From contig CACDJC010000001.1 in NCBI GenBank assembly GCA_902552475.1, positions 1 to 64,000 of the forward strand: a stretch of DNA of 64,000 nucleotides, given 5' to 3'. The DNA comes from an uncultured Pelagibacteraceae bacterium (lineage in GTDB: Bacteria; Pseudomonadota; Alphaproteobacteria; Pelagibacterales; Pelagibacteraceae). Positions 19,972-27,836 of the stretch are shown here, piece by piece. The notes beneath the pieces are model-generated. The model searched no databases. It was not told the DNA's origin and saw only the letters and a list, made by a program, of their open reading frames with translations. Numbering within the stretch: position 1 is the first letter of the stretch; every line of letters begins with the position of its first letter. Both the position numbers and the translations under genes were made by a program.

Positions 19972-19978
19972 AAATGAT

Positions 19979-20176
19979 ATGGGAATTCACTACGACTATA
20001 AATCTACACGTGGAGCTAAGGCTATGGAAAAGCAAGCAAAGAGAGAGAAAAAACTTGCTGAGAAGAGAGCCAAAAAACAAGCCAAAACAGGACTTGATAA
20101 TAGTAAACAAGATAAATCAATTCCTATAGATCAAGTAATTACTTTAGATCACCTTACAAATCCTGATAAAAAATAA
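19979..20176 (+). CDS. Small Lys-rich protein, unknown function
   Basis: 65 aa. A short N-terminus MGIHYDYKSTRGAKA leads into a highly charged helix (KQAKREKKLAEKRAKKQAK), then a more ordinary tail SIPIDQVITLDHLTNPDKK. I do not recognise a family. The SD (AAGGA) is well placed and lies in an inverted repeat. Four bases downstream begins another tiny basic ORF that is coupled to dcd. The gene-like start region and coherent composition support a real gene. Confidence 0.7.
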   Translation: MGIHYDYKSTRGAKAMEKQAKREKKLAEKRAKKQAKTGLDNSKQDKSIPIDQVITLDHLTNPDKK

Positions 20177-20180
20177 ACTA

Positions 20181-20285
20181 ATGAATTCAAAAAAAGAAAA
20201 ATTCAGTAAACTCGAAATTGCACTAAAAAAAAATTTGAAAAAAAGAAAAATTTTTCAAAAAAAAATTAAAAAGAATAAAAAATAA
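20181..20285 (+). CDS. 34-residue basic ORF coupled to dcd (below track cutoff)
   Basis: Begins [19 protein letters not shown] and ends with a run of Lys, Arg and Phe/Gln. The stop TAA overlaps the dcd ATG as TAATG. More than half of the residues are Lys or Arg. Only four bases separate it from the gene upstream. The ORF could be a real microprotein or a leader that couples translation into dcd; poly-A richness also makes such ORFs easy to get by chance. No family recognised. Confidence 0.45.
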   Translation: MNSKKEKFSKLEIALKKNLKKRKIFQKKIKKNKK

Positions 20286-20839
20286 TGTCAGTTCAGTCTG
20301 ATAAATGGATTATTAAAATGGCTAAAAATAATGCTATGATAACTCCATTCGAAGATAAACAAATTAGAGGTGATAAAATTTCTTTTGGAGTTTCATCTTA
20401 TGGATATGATGCTAGAGTTTCTGATGAATTTAAAATATTCACAAATGTAAATTCTGAAATTGTTGACCCAAAAAATTTTAAACCAACAAATTTTATAACA
20501 AAAAATAGTTCAGAGTGTATTATACCTCCTAACTCCTTTGTTTTGGCGAGAACAGTAGAATATTTTAAAATTCCAGACGATATTCTTGTGATTTGTTTAG
20601 GAAAATCTACATATGCAAGATGTGGAATAATAGTAAACGTAACACCTTTAGAGCCTGGCTGGGAGGGTCATGTAACCCTGGAATTTTCAAACACTACTCC
20701 TTTACCTGCTAAGATTTATGCTAATGAAGGAGTTGCTCAATTTATTTTTATTAAAGGAAACGAAAAACCCGAAGTGACTTATGCTGATAGAAAAGGTAAA
20801 TATCAAGGTCAAAAGGGAGTAACTCTTCCAAAAGTTTAA
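20285..20839 (+). CDS. dcd: dCTP deaminase
   Basis: 184 aa; deaminates dCTP to dUTP for thymidylate synthesis. Family motifs are [26 protein letters not shown], the nucleotide-binding [52 protein letters not shown] with its catalytic Glu, and the C-terminal [13 protein letters not shown]. It is the mono-functional dCTP deaminase type by length. It begins within the TAATG junction with the 34-codon ORF and is followed by murA after one base. Confidence 0.96.
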   Translation: MSVQSDKWIIKMAKNNAMITPFEDKQIRGDKISFGVSSYGYDARVSDEFKIFTNVNSEIVDPKNFKPTNFITKNSSECIIPPNSFVLARTVEYFKIPDDILVICLGKSTYARCGIIVNVTPLEPGWEGHVTLEFSNTTPLPAKIYANEGVAQFIFIKGNEKPEVTYADRKGKYQGQKGVTLPKV

Positions 20840-20840
20840 A

Positions 20841-22103
20841 ATGGAAAAATTTTTGATTAAAGGCCCTTGTAAGATTAAGGGACAAGTCAATATTTCAGGA
20901 AGCAAAAATGCTGCTCTTCCCATATTAGCGGCAACCTTACTTTTCGATACACCTGTTATAATTAAAAATTTACCCAGAGTAAAAGATATTGATACAATGT
21001 TGAATTTATTAAGTTCTTTAGGATCAAAAATTCAATTAAGTAAAAATAAAAAAATAGTAAGAATATCAAAAACAAGCAAGAAAAGAGTATTTGCATCTTA
21101 TTCATTAGTTAAAACAATGAGAGCTGGAATTTTGGTTCTAGGACCGTTGTTAGCAAAGTTTAAAAAAGCTCAATGTAGTATGCCAGGAGGATGCAATTTA
21201 GGATTAAGGCCAATTGATATTCACTTAAACGCATTAACTCAGTTAGGTATAAAATACAAAATAATCAAAGGTTATGTTCATGCAAGTGCAAAAAAAGGTA
21301 TCATTGGAAAAAAAATTAAATTTTCAAAAATAAGTGTTGGAGCAACAGAAAATTCGATTATTGCAGCTTGTTTAGGTAAAGGAAAAACTATTTTAAAAAA
21401 TTGTGCTATAGAACCTGAAATAAAAGACTTAACAAACTTTTTAAATTCAGCTGGTTCAAAAATAAAATGGATTGGAAAAAGGACCATTCAAATTGAAGGT
21501 GTTAAATCTCTAAATAGTATAAAATATTCAGTAATGGGTGATAGAATTGAAACAGGTACATTTTGCGTTGCAGCTTGCCTTTCAGAAGGCAATTTAATAG
21601 TGAAAAACTTTAATCCCAAACTAATAAACACTGAGCTTAATTTATTAAAGAAAGTAGGAGCAAAAATAAAAACTTTTAAAAATGAAATTCATATAAAAGG
21701 ACCAAAAAAAATAAAAAATTTAAATAATATTATTACAAAAGAATATCCAAATTTTCCTACTGATCTACAAGCTCAGTTCATGGTTTTGCTTTGCAAGGCT
21801 CATGGTAGAAGTACTATCACTGAAAATATTTTTGAAAATAGATTTATGCATGTAGCTGAACTCAGAAGATTAGGGGCTAAGATTTTAATAAAAGAAAATA
21901 AAGCTGTTATAGAAGGAAGTACTAATTTTCAAGGTGCAGAGTTAATGTCTAGCGATCTAAGAGCTTCAGTTGCTTTAGTTTTAGCTGCTATAATTTCGAA
22001 TGGACAATCAATAATCAATAGAATTTATCATTTAGACAGAGGATATGAAAAAATTGAAAAAAAACTTAAAAAGTTAGGAGTTGATATTAAAAGAGTATCT
22101 TAA
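20841..22103 (+). CDS. murA: UDP-N-acetylglucosamine 1-carboxyvinyltransferase
   Basis: 420 aa; first committed step of peptidoglycan synthesis. N-terminal ISGSKNAALPILAATLL, the catalytic-loop Cys in SMPGGCNLGLRPIDIHLNAL (the fosfomycin-sensitive form has Cys here), and the C-terminal SDLRASVALVLAAIISNGQSIINRIYHLDRGYEKIEKKL are all present. It overlaps the DUF2948 gene by one base (TAATG). The order murA-DUF2948-hisD is an alphaproteobacterial hallmark. Confidence 0.97.
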   Translation: MEKFLIKGPCKIKGQVNISGSKNAALPILAATLLFDTPVIIKNLPRVKDIDTMLNLLSSLGSKIQLSKNKKIVRISKTSKKRVFASYSLVKTMRAGILVLGPLLAKFKKAQCSMPGGCNLGLRPIDIHLNALTQLGIKYKIIKGYVHASAKKGIIGKKIKFSKISVGATENSIIAACLGKGKTILKNCAIEPEIKDLTNFLNSAGSKIKWIGKRTIQIEGVKSLNSIKYSVMGDRIETGTFCVAACLSEGNLIVKNFNPKLINTELNLLKKVGAKIKTFKNEIHIKGPKKIKNLNNIITKEYPNFPTDLQAQFMVLLCKAHGRSTITENIFENRFMHVAELRRLGAKILIKENKAVIEGSTNFQGAELMSSDLRASVALVLAAIISNGQSIINRIYHLDRGYEKIEKKLKKLGVDIKRVS

Positions 22104-22510
22104 TGAGAAGGAAATTCTTAAAAAAAATTATTGCACAATCCCCAGAAGATCTACATATAATATCTGCATGCTGTTCAGAAGCTAAGGTAAATTTAAATGA
22201 TATCAAATATTTACCTTCTAATAAAATTTTTCTTTTATCAATATCAAGATTCAACATAGAAAGTGAAGGTAAAAAGAAATCGATCAATAGCATTATTAAA
22301 TTTGAATTTGTGCAATCTTCAAAATCAAAAAATATTGATCAAAATAATGCTGATTTAGTTCTAGAATTATTAGCAATAGATATTTTTAAAAAAGAAGATA
22401 ATTTTGAAATAACGCTATTATTTTCAAAAAATAGAATTATAACTCTTTCCGTCGAAGTAATTGAAGTAACTTTGGAAGACCAAAAAATAACAAATGATAA
22501 AAGTTCTTAA
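22103..22510 (+). CDS. DUF2948 family protein
   Basis: 135 aa of unknown function, recognised by SPEDLHIISACCSEAKVNLNDIKYLPSNKIFLLSISRFNIE and by its fixed place between murA and hisD in alphaproteobacteria. No catalytic motif or membrane segment is visible. It overlaps murA by one base and hisD by 17. The family name is from memory of sequence and context; no biochemical role is known to me. Confidence 0.8.
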   Translation: MRRKFLKKIIAQSPEDLHIISACCSEAKVNLNDIKYLPSNKIFLLSISRFNIESEGKKKSINSIIKFEFVQSSKSKNIDQNNADLVLELLAIDIFKKEDNFEITLLFSKNRIITLSVEVIEVTLEDQKITNDKSS

Positions 22511-23747
22511 CTGTAAAAATAAAAATTTTTCAAAACAACTTTCTATTTTTTTAAATAAAAGAAGGTCTGTAAAACAAGTTGATGCTAAATTAGTAAATCG
22601 GATTATAAAAGATGTAAAAAAAAATAAGCTAAAAGCTGTTTTGAAGTATGAGAAGAGATTTAGCAAAAATAATATAATTAGACCAAGCTCAAAAAAAATT
22701 AATAAATCAATAAAATCTTTGAATACAAAAATAAAACGAGCAATAGACTTTGCTTATAATAGAATCTTAAATTTTCACTCAAGGCAAAAATTTAAAAATA
22801 TTTCTTATATAGATAAATTTAAAAATAAGTTAGAATATAAGTATGTTCCAATTAAATCTGTTGGAATATATGTGCCATCAAATCTTCCTTCAACTTTATT
22901 AATGAATGCAATTCCAGCAAAGCTTGCGGGCGTGAAGAAAATTATTTTAGCAAATCCAGATTTAAATTCAGCAGTTTTGTATGCTGCAAGAAAAATTGGA
23001 ATAAAAGAAATATATTCTATGGGAGGAGCACAAGCTATAGCAAGTTTGGCATATATTCAAAATGTAAATAAAATAGTCGGACCTGGAAATATTTATGTGG
23101 CCAAAGCAAAAAGAGAAGTCTTTGGAGATGTAGGAATTGAAGGAATGATAGCAGGACCATCAGAAATTACTGTCGTTGCAGATAAAAATACAAATCCAAA
23201 TGAAGTTATTACTTCACTTGTTGCACAAGCTGAACATGATGTAAATTCACAAAGTATATTAATTACAAAAGACAAAAATTTAATAAAAAAATTAAATAAA
23301 AATATTTTTAAAAATCTAAAAAATTTACCAAGAAATAAAATAGCTAGTAAAAGTTTGAAAAGTAACGGTTTAATTATTTGTGCACAAAACGATAAACAAA
23401 TAATTAGAGTAATTAATGAAATTTCTCCTGAGCATTTAGAACTTAACGTTAATAATTATAAAAAATATTTAGGTAAAATATATAATGCTGGCAGTATATG
23501 CATTGGAAAATATTCACCAATGGCAGTGACTGATTATAATAGTGGAACAAATCATGTCCTTCCAACTATGGGAACAGCTAAATTTTCATCTGGATTGAGT
23601 GTAAGTGAATTTTATAAAAAAATTAGCCACATAAAACTATCAAAAAAAGGTATTGAGAAAATAGGAGAATACGCTACACATCTCGCAGAGTATGAAAAAT
23701 TAGAAGGCCATGCTCAAAGTATAAAATCAAGAATGAGGAGAAAATAA
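22494..23747 (+). CDS. hisD: Histidinol dehydrogenase
   Basis: 417 aa; last two oxidation steps of histidine synthesis, zinc and NAD dependent. Motifs: [90 protein letters not shown] and SPEHLEL. Zinc ligands (Q, H, D) lie in these segments. hisS, hisZ and hisG follow 1-3 kb downstream with infA, two tRNAs and cspA between. No odd features. Confidence 0.96.
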   Translation: MIKVLNCKNKNFSKQLSIFLNKRRSVKQVDAKLVNRIIKDVKKNKLKAVLKYEKRFSKNNIIRPSSKKINKSIKSLNTKIKRAIDFAYNRILNFHSRQKFKNISYIDKFKNKLEYKYVPIKSVGIYVPSNLPSTLLMNAIPAKLAGVKKIILANPDLNSAVLYAARKIGIKEIYSMGGAQAIASLAYIQNVNKIVGPGNIYVAKAKREVFGDVGIEGMIAGPSEITVVADKNTNPNEVITSLVAQAEHDVNSQSILITKDKNLIKKLNKNIFKNLKNLPRNKIASKSLKSNGLIICAQNDKQIIRVINEISPEHLELNVNNYKKYLGKIYNAGSICIGKYSPMAVTDYNSGTNHVLPTMGTAKFSSGLSVSEFYKKISHIKLSKKGIEKIGEYATHLAEYEKLEGHAQSIKSRMRRK

Positions 23748-23749
23748 AT

Positions 23750-23965
23750 TTGTCAAAACAAGACTTATTAGAATTCAAAGGTAAGGTTATTGATTTATTG
23801 CCCAATGCTATGTTTAGAGTAAGACTTGAAAATGATCATATAGTTACTGCTCATACAGCAGGAAAGTTAAGAAAGAATAGAATAAGAGTGCTTCAAGGTG
23901 ACAATGTTACAGTCGAAGTAACTCCATATGATTTGACAAAGGGTAGAATTATTTTTAGATTTTAA
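23750..23965 (+). CDS. infA: Translation initiation factor IF-1, TTG start
   Basis: 71 aa OB-fold protein: [66 protein letters not shown] is a textbook IF-1. The first codon is TTG, two bases after the hisD stop, with a GAGGAG Shine-Dalgarno inside the hisD end. No ATG lies in a better place. A tRNA-Phe gene follows six bases after the stop, so the two may share a transcript. Confidence 0.96.
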   Translation: MSKQDLLEFKGKVIDLLPNAMFRVRLENDHIVTAHTAGKLRKNRIRVLQGDNVTVEVTPYDLTKGRIIFRF

Positions 23966-23971
23966 ATTAAT

Positions 23972-24047
23972 GGCTTCGTAGCTCAGTTGGTAGAGCAGAG
24001 CCCTGAAAAGGCTTGTGTCGCTGGTTCGAGTCCCGCCGAAGCCACCA
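23972..24047 (+). tRNA. tRNA-Phe (GAA anticodon)
   Basis: 76-base cloverleaf with encoded CCA. Acceptor GGCTTCG/CGAAGCC is perfect; D arm GCTCAGTTGGTAGAGC; anticodon stem GAGCC/GGCTT with loop CTGAAAA, giving GAA. The T arm GCTGG-TTCGAGT-CCCGC has a T-C mismatch at 51:63. It lies six bases after infA. Confidence 0.96.
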
Positions 24048-24163
24048 TTAATTTTTAATTTATTTTTCCAATAATGCTTGCATTCAATTTTAAAATCTAA
24101 TAATTATCCCGCTAGCTGAAGTTTAGCTAAGTTTAATACAATAAAGAAAGAGTAAAAATAAGT

Positions 24164-24376
24164 ATGAGTACATTAAAAGGAAAAGTAAAGTGGTTCAACG
24201 GTAAGAAGGGCTACGGATTTATAGAAAGAGAAGACGGAGAAAAAGATTGTTTCGTTCATGCAAGCGCAGTTCGTGAAGCAGGACTTCGTTTTTTGAATGA
24301 GAACGACGCTGTGGAATTTGAAATTCAGGACGGAGACAAAGGTCCAAGCGCAGTGAATTTAAAGAAAACATCTTAA
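24164..24376 (+). CDS. Cold-shock domain protein
   Basis: 70 aa single cold-shock domain. RNP1 is KGYGFI and RNP2 is DCFVHASAV; the start [12 protein letters not shown] is canonical. It binds single-stranded RNA or DNA and acts as an RNA chaperone. Its codons use more G and C (for example AACGACGCT) than neighbouring genes, which fits a highly expressed gene. It has a ~115-base leader after tRNA-Phe and is followed by a strong stem-loop. Which csp paralogue it is cannot be told. Confidence 0.95.
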   Translation: MSTLKGKVKWFNGKKGYGFIEREDGEKDCFVHASAVREAGLRFLNENDAVEFEIQDGDKGPSAVNLKKTS

Positions 24377-24397
24377 AATTTATTTCATTTAAAATAT

Positions 24398-24444
24398 TTG
24401 TATAGGGATAAGGTAGCTTAAAAGCTATATTTATTCCTATACAA
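24398..24444 (+). terminator. Stem-loop after the cold-shock gene
   Basis: TTGTATAGG (24398-24406) pairs perfectly with CCTATACAA (24436-24444), and a further inner stem TAGCTT/AAGCTA closes a small loop. It is the longest hairpin in this spacer and begins 21 bases after the csp stop codon. There is no clean T-run after it, so it may stabilise or process the csp mRNA 3' end rather than be a simple intrinsic terminator. Confidence 0.55.
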
Positions 24445-24612
24445 TTCATTCTTGCATTTTAATTTTTAGGTGCTATTTAACCTTCAATGATTAATAAAAA
24501 CATAATATTCAGAAATACACACAGACATCATTTTCATGCTGGCTGAAAGCTAGCTATTTAATCATTTTATAAATTTAATTTTATCCACATTTAGTATAAA
24601 ACAATAACAGGA
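24445..24612 (+). other. Non-coding spacer before tRNA-His with hairpin and DnaA-box-like site
   Basis: No convincing ORF. It holds GCTGGCT-GAA-AGCTAGC (24538-24554), a 7-bp hairpin with one G-T pair, then a perfect consensus DnaA box TTATCCACA (24581-24589), then TATAAA (24595-24600), which would be the -10 for tRNA-His. A TTGCAT...TATTTA pair near 24454-24480 could be another promoter, making a short RNA through the hairpin possible. Confidence 0.4.
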
Positions 24613-24689
24613 GCACGAGTAGCTCAGTTGGTTAGAGCAGCGGTTTGTGGAACCGAAGGTCGGCAGTTCGAATCTGCCCTCGTGTACCA
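24613..24689 (+). tRNA. tRNA-His (GTG anticodon), no encoded G-1
   Basis: 77 bases with encoded CCA. Acceptor GCACGAG/CTCGTGT, D arm GCTCAGTTGGTTAGAGC, anticodon loop TTGTGGA (anticodon GTG), T arm GGCAG-TTCGAAT-CTGCC perfect. Position 72 is T opposite G1, the discriminator is A73 and the base before G1 is A. So the universal extra G-1:C73 pair is absent, as known for an alphaproteobacterial group. Only four bases separate the CCA from the hisS ATG. The track ORF 24628 runs through this tRNA and its start is wrong. Confidence 0.96.
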
Positions 24690-24693
24690 AAAA

Positions 24694-26082
24694 ATGGAAA
24701 AACAAAATAAATTAATTCCTAGTCTTGCAAAAGGTTTTAAGGATAGGTGGGGAAAAGAGTTAGCCCTTAAGAAAAAAATAATAAACACTATAGAACAAGT
24801 TTTTATTAACTATGGTTTTGAACCATTAGAAACACCGCCTTTTGAAAAAAGTGAAAATATAGGTTCGTTTCTTGCAAACGATGAGACTAATCCTATGAGC
24901 GATGTATTTTTATTTAAAGATGAAAAGGAATCTTTAACATTAAGATATGATTTGAGTGCACCACTAAGCAGATTCGTTGCTCAAAATTTTAGGGATCTTG
25001 TATTCCCTTATAAAAGATATGCTTATGGAGATGTTTTTAGACAGGAAAAAGCTGACAGTGCTCGTTTTAGATCTTTTACACAATTTGACTCAGATATAAT
25101 TGGTGATGCAAATGAAGCCCAAGTAGATGCAGAAATATGTAATATTATTGCTGACTCATTTTTAAGTTGTGGTCTTAATAAAAACCAATTTACCATAAAT
25201 GTATCTAATAAAAAAATTCTTCAGGGTTTATTAGCTGAACTTAAAGTTGAAGAACAAAAACAATATAAAGTTTTAAAATCTATAGATAAGTTAGATAGAA
25301 TAGGTTCAGATGGAGTTGGTGAACTATTAAAGCAAGGAAGAAAAGATAAGTCTGGAGCATTTACAAAAGGTTGTGAATTGTCCAACGATCAAGTTTCAGA
25401 AATATTAAGCTTTCTGAATTTAAAAAAAATTAAAGAACTAAAAACAAATTTAAAAAATTTCCTTTCAGTCGAAGGTGTTCAAGAATTGGAAGAGTTATTA
25501 GAAGTAATTTCATATGGTAAAAATATAGATTTAGTTAAAGTTGATGTTACAAAAATTAGAGGTTTGAGCTATTACAGCGGTTTTTTAGTAGAAACTAATC
25601 TTAATTTTAAAGCTAAAAATATAAAAGGAAAAGAAATTGAAATAGGAAGTTGTGCGTCTGGTGGTCGTTATAATAATTTAATAGCAAGATTTAAAGGTGC
25701 AGACTACAAAGGAAGTGGAATGTCAATTGGGATAGACCGATTACTCTATGCTTTAAATCAGTTAGAAGATATAAATGTAGATACAAAACAACCAGTATTA
25801 GTTTGTGTATTAGACCAAAAGTATATTCAACAATATTATAATATTTTAAACGAGTTAAGATCAAATGGAATTCAGTCTGAAATATATTTGGATAAAAATA
25901 AAAATCTAAAAAAACAACTTCAATATGCTGATCGAAAAAATATAGAATTAGCAATAATTGGTGGCGAAAATGAATTTAATGATAATAAATTAGTTATAAA
26001 AAAACTAACTTCTTCAAAAGAAAACGATCAAATCATTATAAATAGAAACGATCTAATAAATGAAATCAAAAAACTTATCTGA
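24694..26082 (+). CDS. hisS: Histidyl-tRNA synthetase
   Basis: 462 aa class II synthetase. Start moved to the ATG at 24694 because the track start lies inside tRNA-His; the protein then begins MEKQNKLIPSLAKGFKDRWGKE. Motif 2 is KRYAYGDVFRQEKADSARFRSFTQFD; the histidine-binding signature is KIRGLSYYSGFLVE (usually RGLDYY). Motif 3 is SGMSIGIDRLL; a C-terminal anticodon-binding domain follows. The atypical binding-site sequence fits the alphaproteobacterial HisRS type, which pairs with tRNA-His lacking G-1. It overlaps hisZ by 23 bases. Confidence 0.95.
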   Translation: MEKQNKLIPSLAKGFKDRWGKELALKKKIINTIEQVFINYGFEPLETPPFEKSENIGSFLANDETNPMSDVFLFKDEKESLTLRYDLSAPLSRFVAQNFRDLVFPYKRYAYGDVFRQEKADSARFRSFTQFDSDIIGDANEAQVDAEICNIIADSFLSCGLNKNQFTINVSNKKILQGLLAELKVEEQKQYKVLKSIDKLDRIGSDGVGELLKQGRKDKSGAFTKGCELSNDQVSEILSFLNLKKIKELKTNLKNFLSVEGVQELEELLEVISYGKNIDLVKVDVTKIRGLSYYSGFLVETNLNFKAKNIKGKEIEIGSCASGGRYNNLIARFKGADYKGSGMSIGIDRLLYALNQLEDINVDTKQPVLVCVLDQKYIQQYYNILNELRSNGIQSEIYLDKNKNLKKQLQYADRKNIELAIIGGENEFNDNKLVIKKLTSSKENDQIIINRNDLINEIKKLI

Positions 26083-27112
26083 AAATATACTTAGATCAAT
26101 AAAAGTTAAAGGTTTTAAATTTATAGAATTAGATTCTGTAATCGAAACAAATCACATTGTTGAAAGATCAGGTGAATCTTTCAGAAGATTTATTTTTTCA
26201 TTTAATGATCAAAATGGAAATGAACTTTGCTTAAGACCCGATTTAACAATTGCTTCTTGTCTACGATATTTAAATGAAAGGATTAAGGGAACAGCAAAAG
26301 TACATTATTATGGTCAGGCATTTAGAAAGAATTTAAACAAAACTGACCCAATAATAAGAAATCAAATAGGTTTTGAAATTATTGGATCTAAAGATGAAAA
26401 AAAAGATGATAAACAAATCGTTGAAACATCTCTTAAATCATTATCTAAATTTAATTATTCATCAGGTAATCTAGTTATAGGAAATGTTGAGATATTTAAA
26501 TTGTTATTAAATAAACTTGATATTCCAAAAAGGTGGAGGTTAAGGTTGCAGAGACATTTTTGGAGAGAAAGTTATTTCAATGATTTACTAAAAAGATTAG
26601 AGACTAACTCAGATGTAGATCCCACGATTGTTGAAATTGATAAAAAAAAATATCAAAGAATGTTAAAAGGTAATCAATCAAGACAAATTGCAGGAAGATC
26701 AGTTAATGAAATTTTATCTAGATTTAATAATAAAATTAAAGATCCAAGACGTGCAAAAAAAGGAAGAAATGTTTCAAAAATTATAAAAGAATTTCTAAAA
26801 ATAAACTGCCCTATAGATCAGGCGGCAAATAAATTAAATCTATTTTTTAAAAAAAATAAAATTAATCTAAGGGTTCAAAAAGATTATTTTCCTATTCTTA
26901 AAAATAAATACGCTAAATTAAATATTAAATTTTCAGCATCTTTTGGAAGACAGCTTGAATATTACACGGGCATGGTTTTTAAAATTGATATTAAATCTAA
27001 ATCAAAAAAAATTAACATAATAAATGGTGGTAGATATGATAATCTTATAGGCGATCTTGGGTCTTCTAAAATAATACCAGCTGTTGGAGCGGCCATTAAC
27101 TTAAACAATTAA
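26060..27112 (+). CDS. hisZ: ATP phosphoribosyltransferase regulatory subunit
   Basis: 350 aa HisRS paralogue that activates short HisG. It has the synthetase-like core (ELCLRPDLTIASCLRYL, HYYGQAFRKNLNKTDPIIRNQIGFEIIG, FGRQLEYYTGMVFKI) but lacks the anticodon domain. It begins 23 bases inside hisS and its stop abuts hisG, so synthetase, regulator and transferase form one unit. This pairing with the short HisG below is expected. Confidence 0.92.
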   Translation: MKSKNLSENILRSIKVKGFKFIELDSVIETNHIVERSGESFRRFIFSFNDQNGNELCLRPDLTIASCLRYLNERIKGTAKVHYYGQAFRKNLNKTDPIIRNQIGFEIIGSKDEKKDDKQIVETSLKSLSKFNYSSGNLVIGNVEIFKLLLNKLDIPKRWRLRLQRHFWRESYFNDLLKRLETNSDVDPTIVEIDKKKYQRMLKGNQSRQIAGRSVNEILSRFNNKIKDPRRAKKGRNVSKIIKEFLKINCPIDQAANKLNLFFKKNKINLRVQKDYFPILKNKYAKLNIKFSASFGRQLEYYTGMVFKIDIKSKSKKINIINGGRYDNLIGDLGSSKIIPAVGAAINLNN

Positions 27113-27790
27113 ATGATTAGAATAGGAATACCAAGCAAAGGAAGACTTAGAAAAGATACTTTAAATGTATTTAGCAAGAAAAAACTAAAAATTTTATCTG
27201 AAAGAGGTGAAAGAGATTTATTTGGATTTATTAAAAATTATAAAAATATCAAAATAACCTATCTTCATGCAAGAGAGATTGTTGAAAGACTTGGAGATGG
27301 ATCATTAGATATTGGATTTTCTGGATATGATTTACTTAAAGAAAGTGAAATTAACATTCAAAAAAAAGTAATTGTTAAGAAAAGATATAATTTTGGTAAC
27401 GCCACATTAGTAATTGCTATTCCCAATGATTGGATTGATGTTCAAACAATAGCAGACCTTGAAGAAATAGCTTTTGAATTTAAAGATAAAAAGAAGAGTA
27501 GAATAAGAGTTGCAACTAAATATCCTAATTTAACAAGAGAATTTTTATTCTCGAAAGGTGTTACTCAGTTTAAATTAGTTAAAAGCCTTGGTGCTACAGA
27601 AATTTATCCTTTTACAGGATCATCAGAGATTATAACTGATATCACTTCAACTGGCGAAACATTAAAGGCAAATAACTTAAGAATTTTAAAAGACGGCGAA
27701 ATACTTAAATCACAAGCATGTTTAATGATTTCTAAAAAAAGTCAAAAAATAAAAGGTTTCAAAAGGATTTTAAACATACTTTCTAAATAA
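27113..27790 (+). CDS. hisG: ATP phosphoribosyltransferase, short form
   Basis: 225 aa catalytic subunit for the first step of histidine synthesis. MIRIGIPSKGRLRKDTLNVF, the pocket DGSLDIGFSGYDLL and the PRPP-binding GATEIYPFTGSSEIITDITSTGETLKANNL are characteristic. It lacks the C-terminal ACT-like domain of long HisG, so histidine feedback should act through HisZ. Confidence 0.95.
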   Translation: MIRIGIPSKGRLRKDTLNVFSKKKLKILSERGERDLFGFIKNYKNIKITYLHAREIVERLGDGSLDIGFSGYDLLKESEINIQKKVIVKKRYNFGNATLVIAIPNDWIDVQTIADLEEIAFEFKDKKKSRIRVATKYPNLTREFLFSKGVTQFKLVKSLGATEIYPFTGSSEIITDITSTGETLKANNLRILKDGEILKSQACLMISKKSQKIKGFKRILNILSK

Positions 27791-27836
27791 GTTACTTAAA
27801 GTTGATTTATAGTTAATCAAGTATATCCTACGAATC

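Noticed and set aside
24050-24060. Terminator after tRNA-Phe
   Set aside because: ATTAA-TTT-TTAAT is only a 5-bp A-T stem with a T-rich tail; too weak to call in such A+T-rich DNA.
24104-24589. Chromosome replication origin near cspA
   Set aside because: Only one perfect DnaA box and two weak ones, no clear cluster or adjacent unwinding element, and neighbouring genes are not those of a known origin; kept only as a low-level finding.
24628-24693. Extended N-terminus of hisS in the ORF track
   Set aside because: These codons are inside tRNA-His; the true start is the ATG at 24694.
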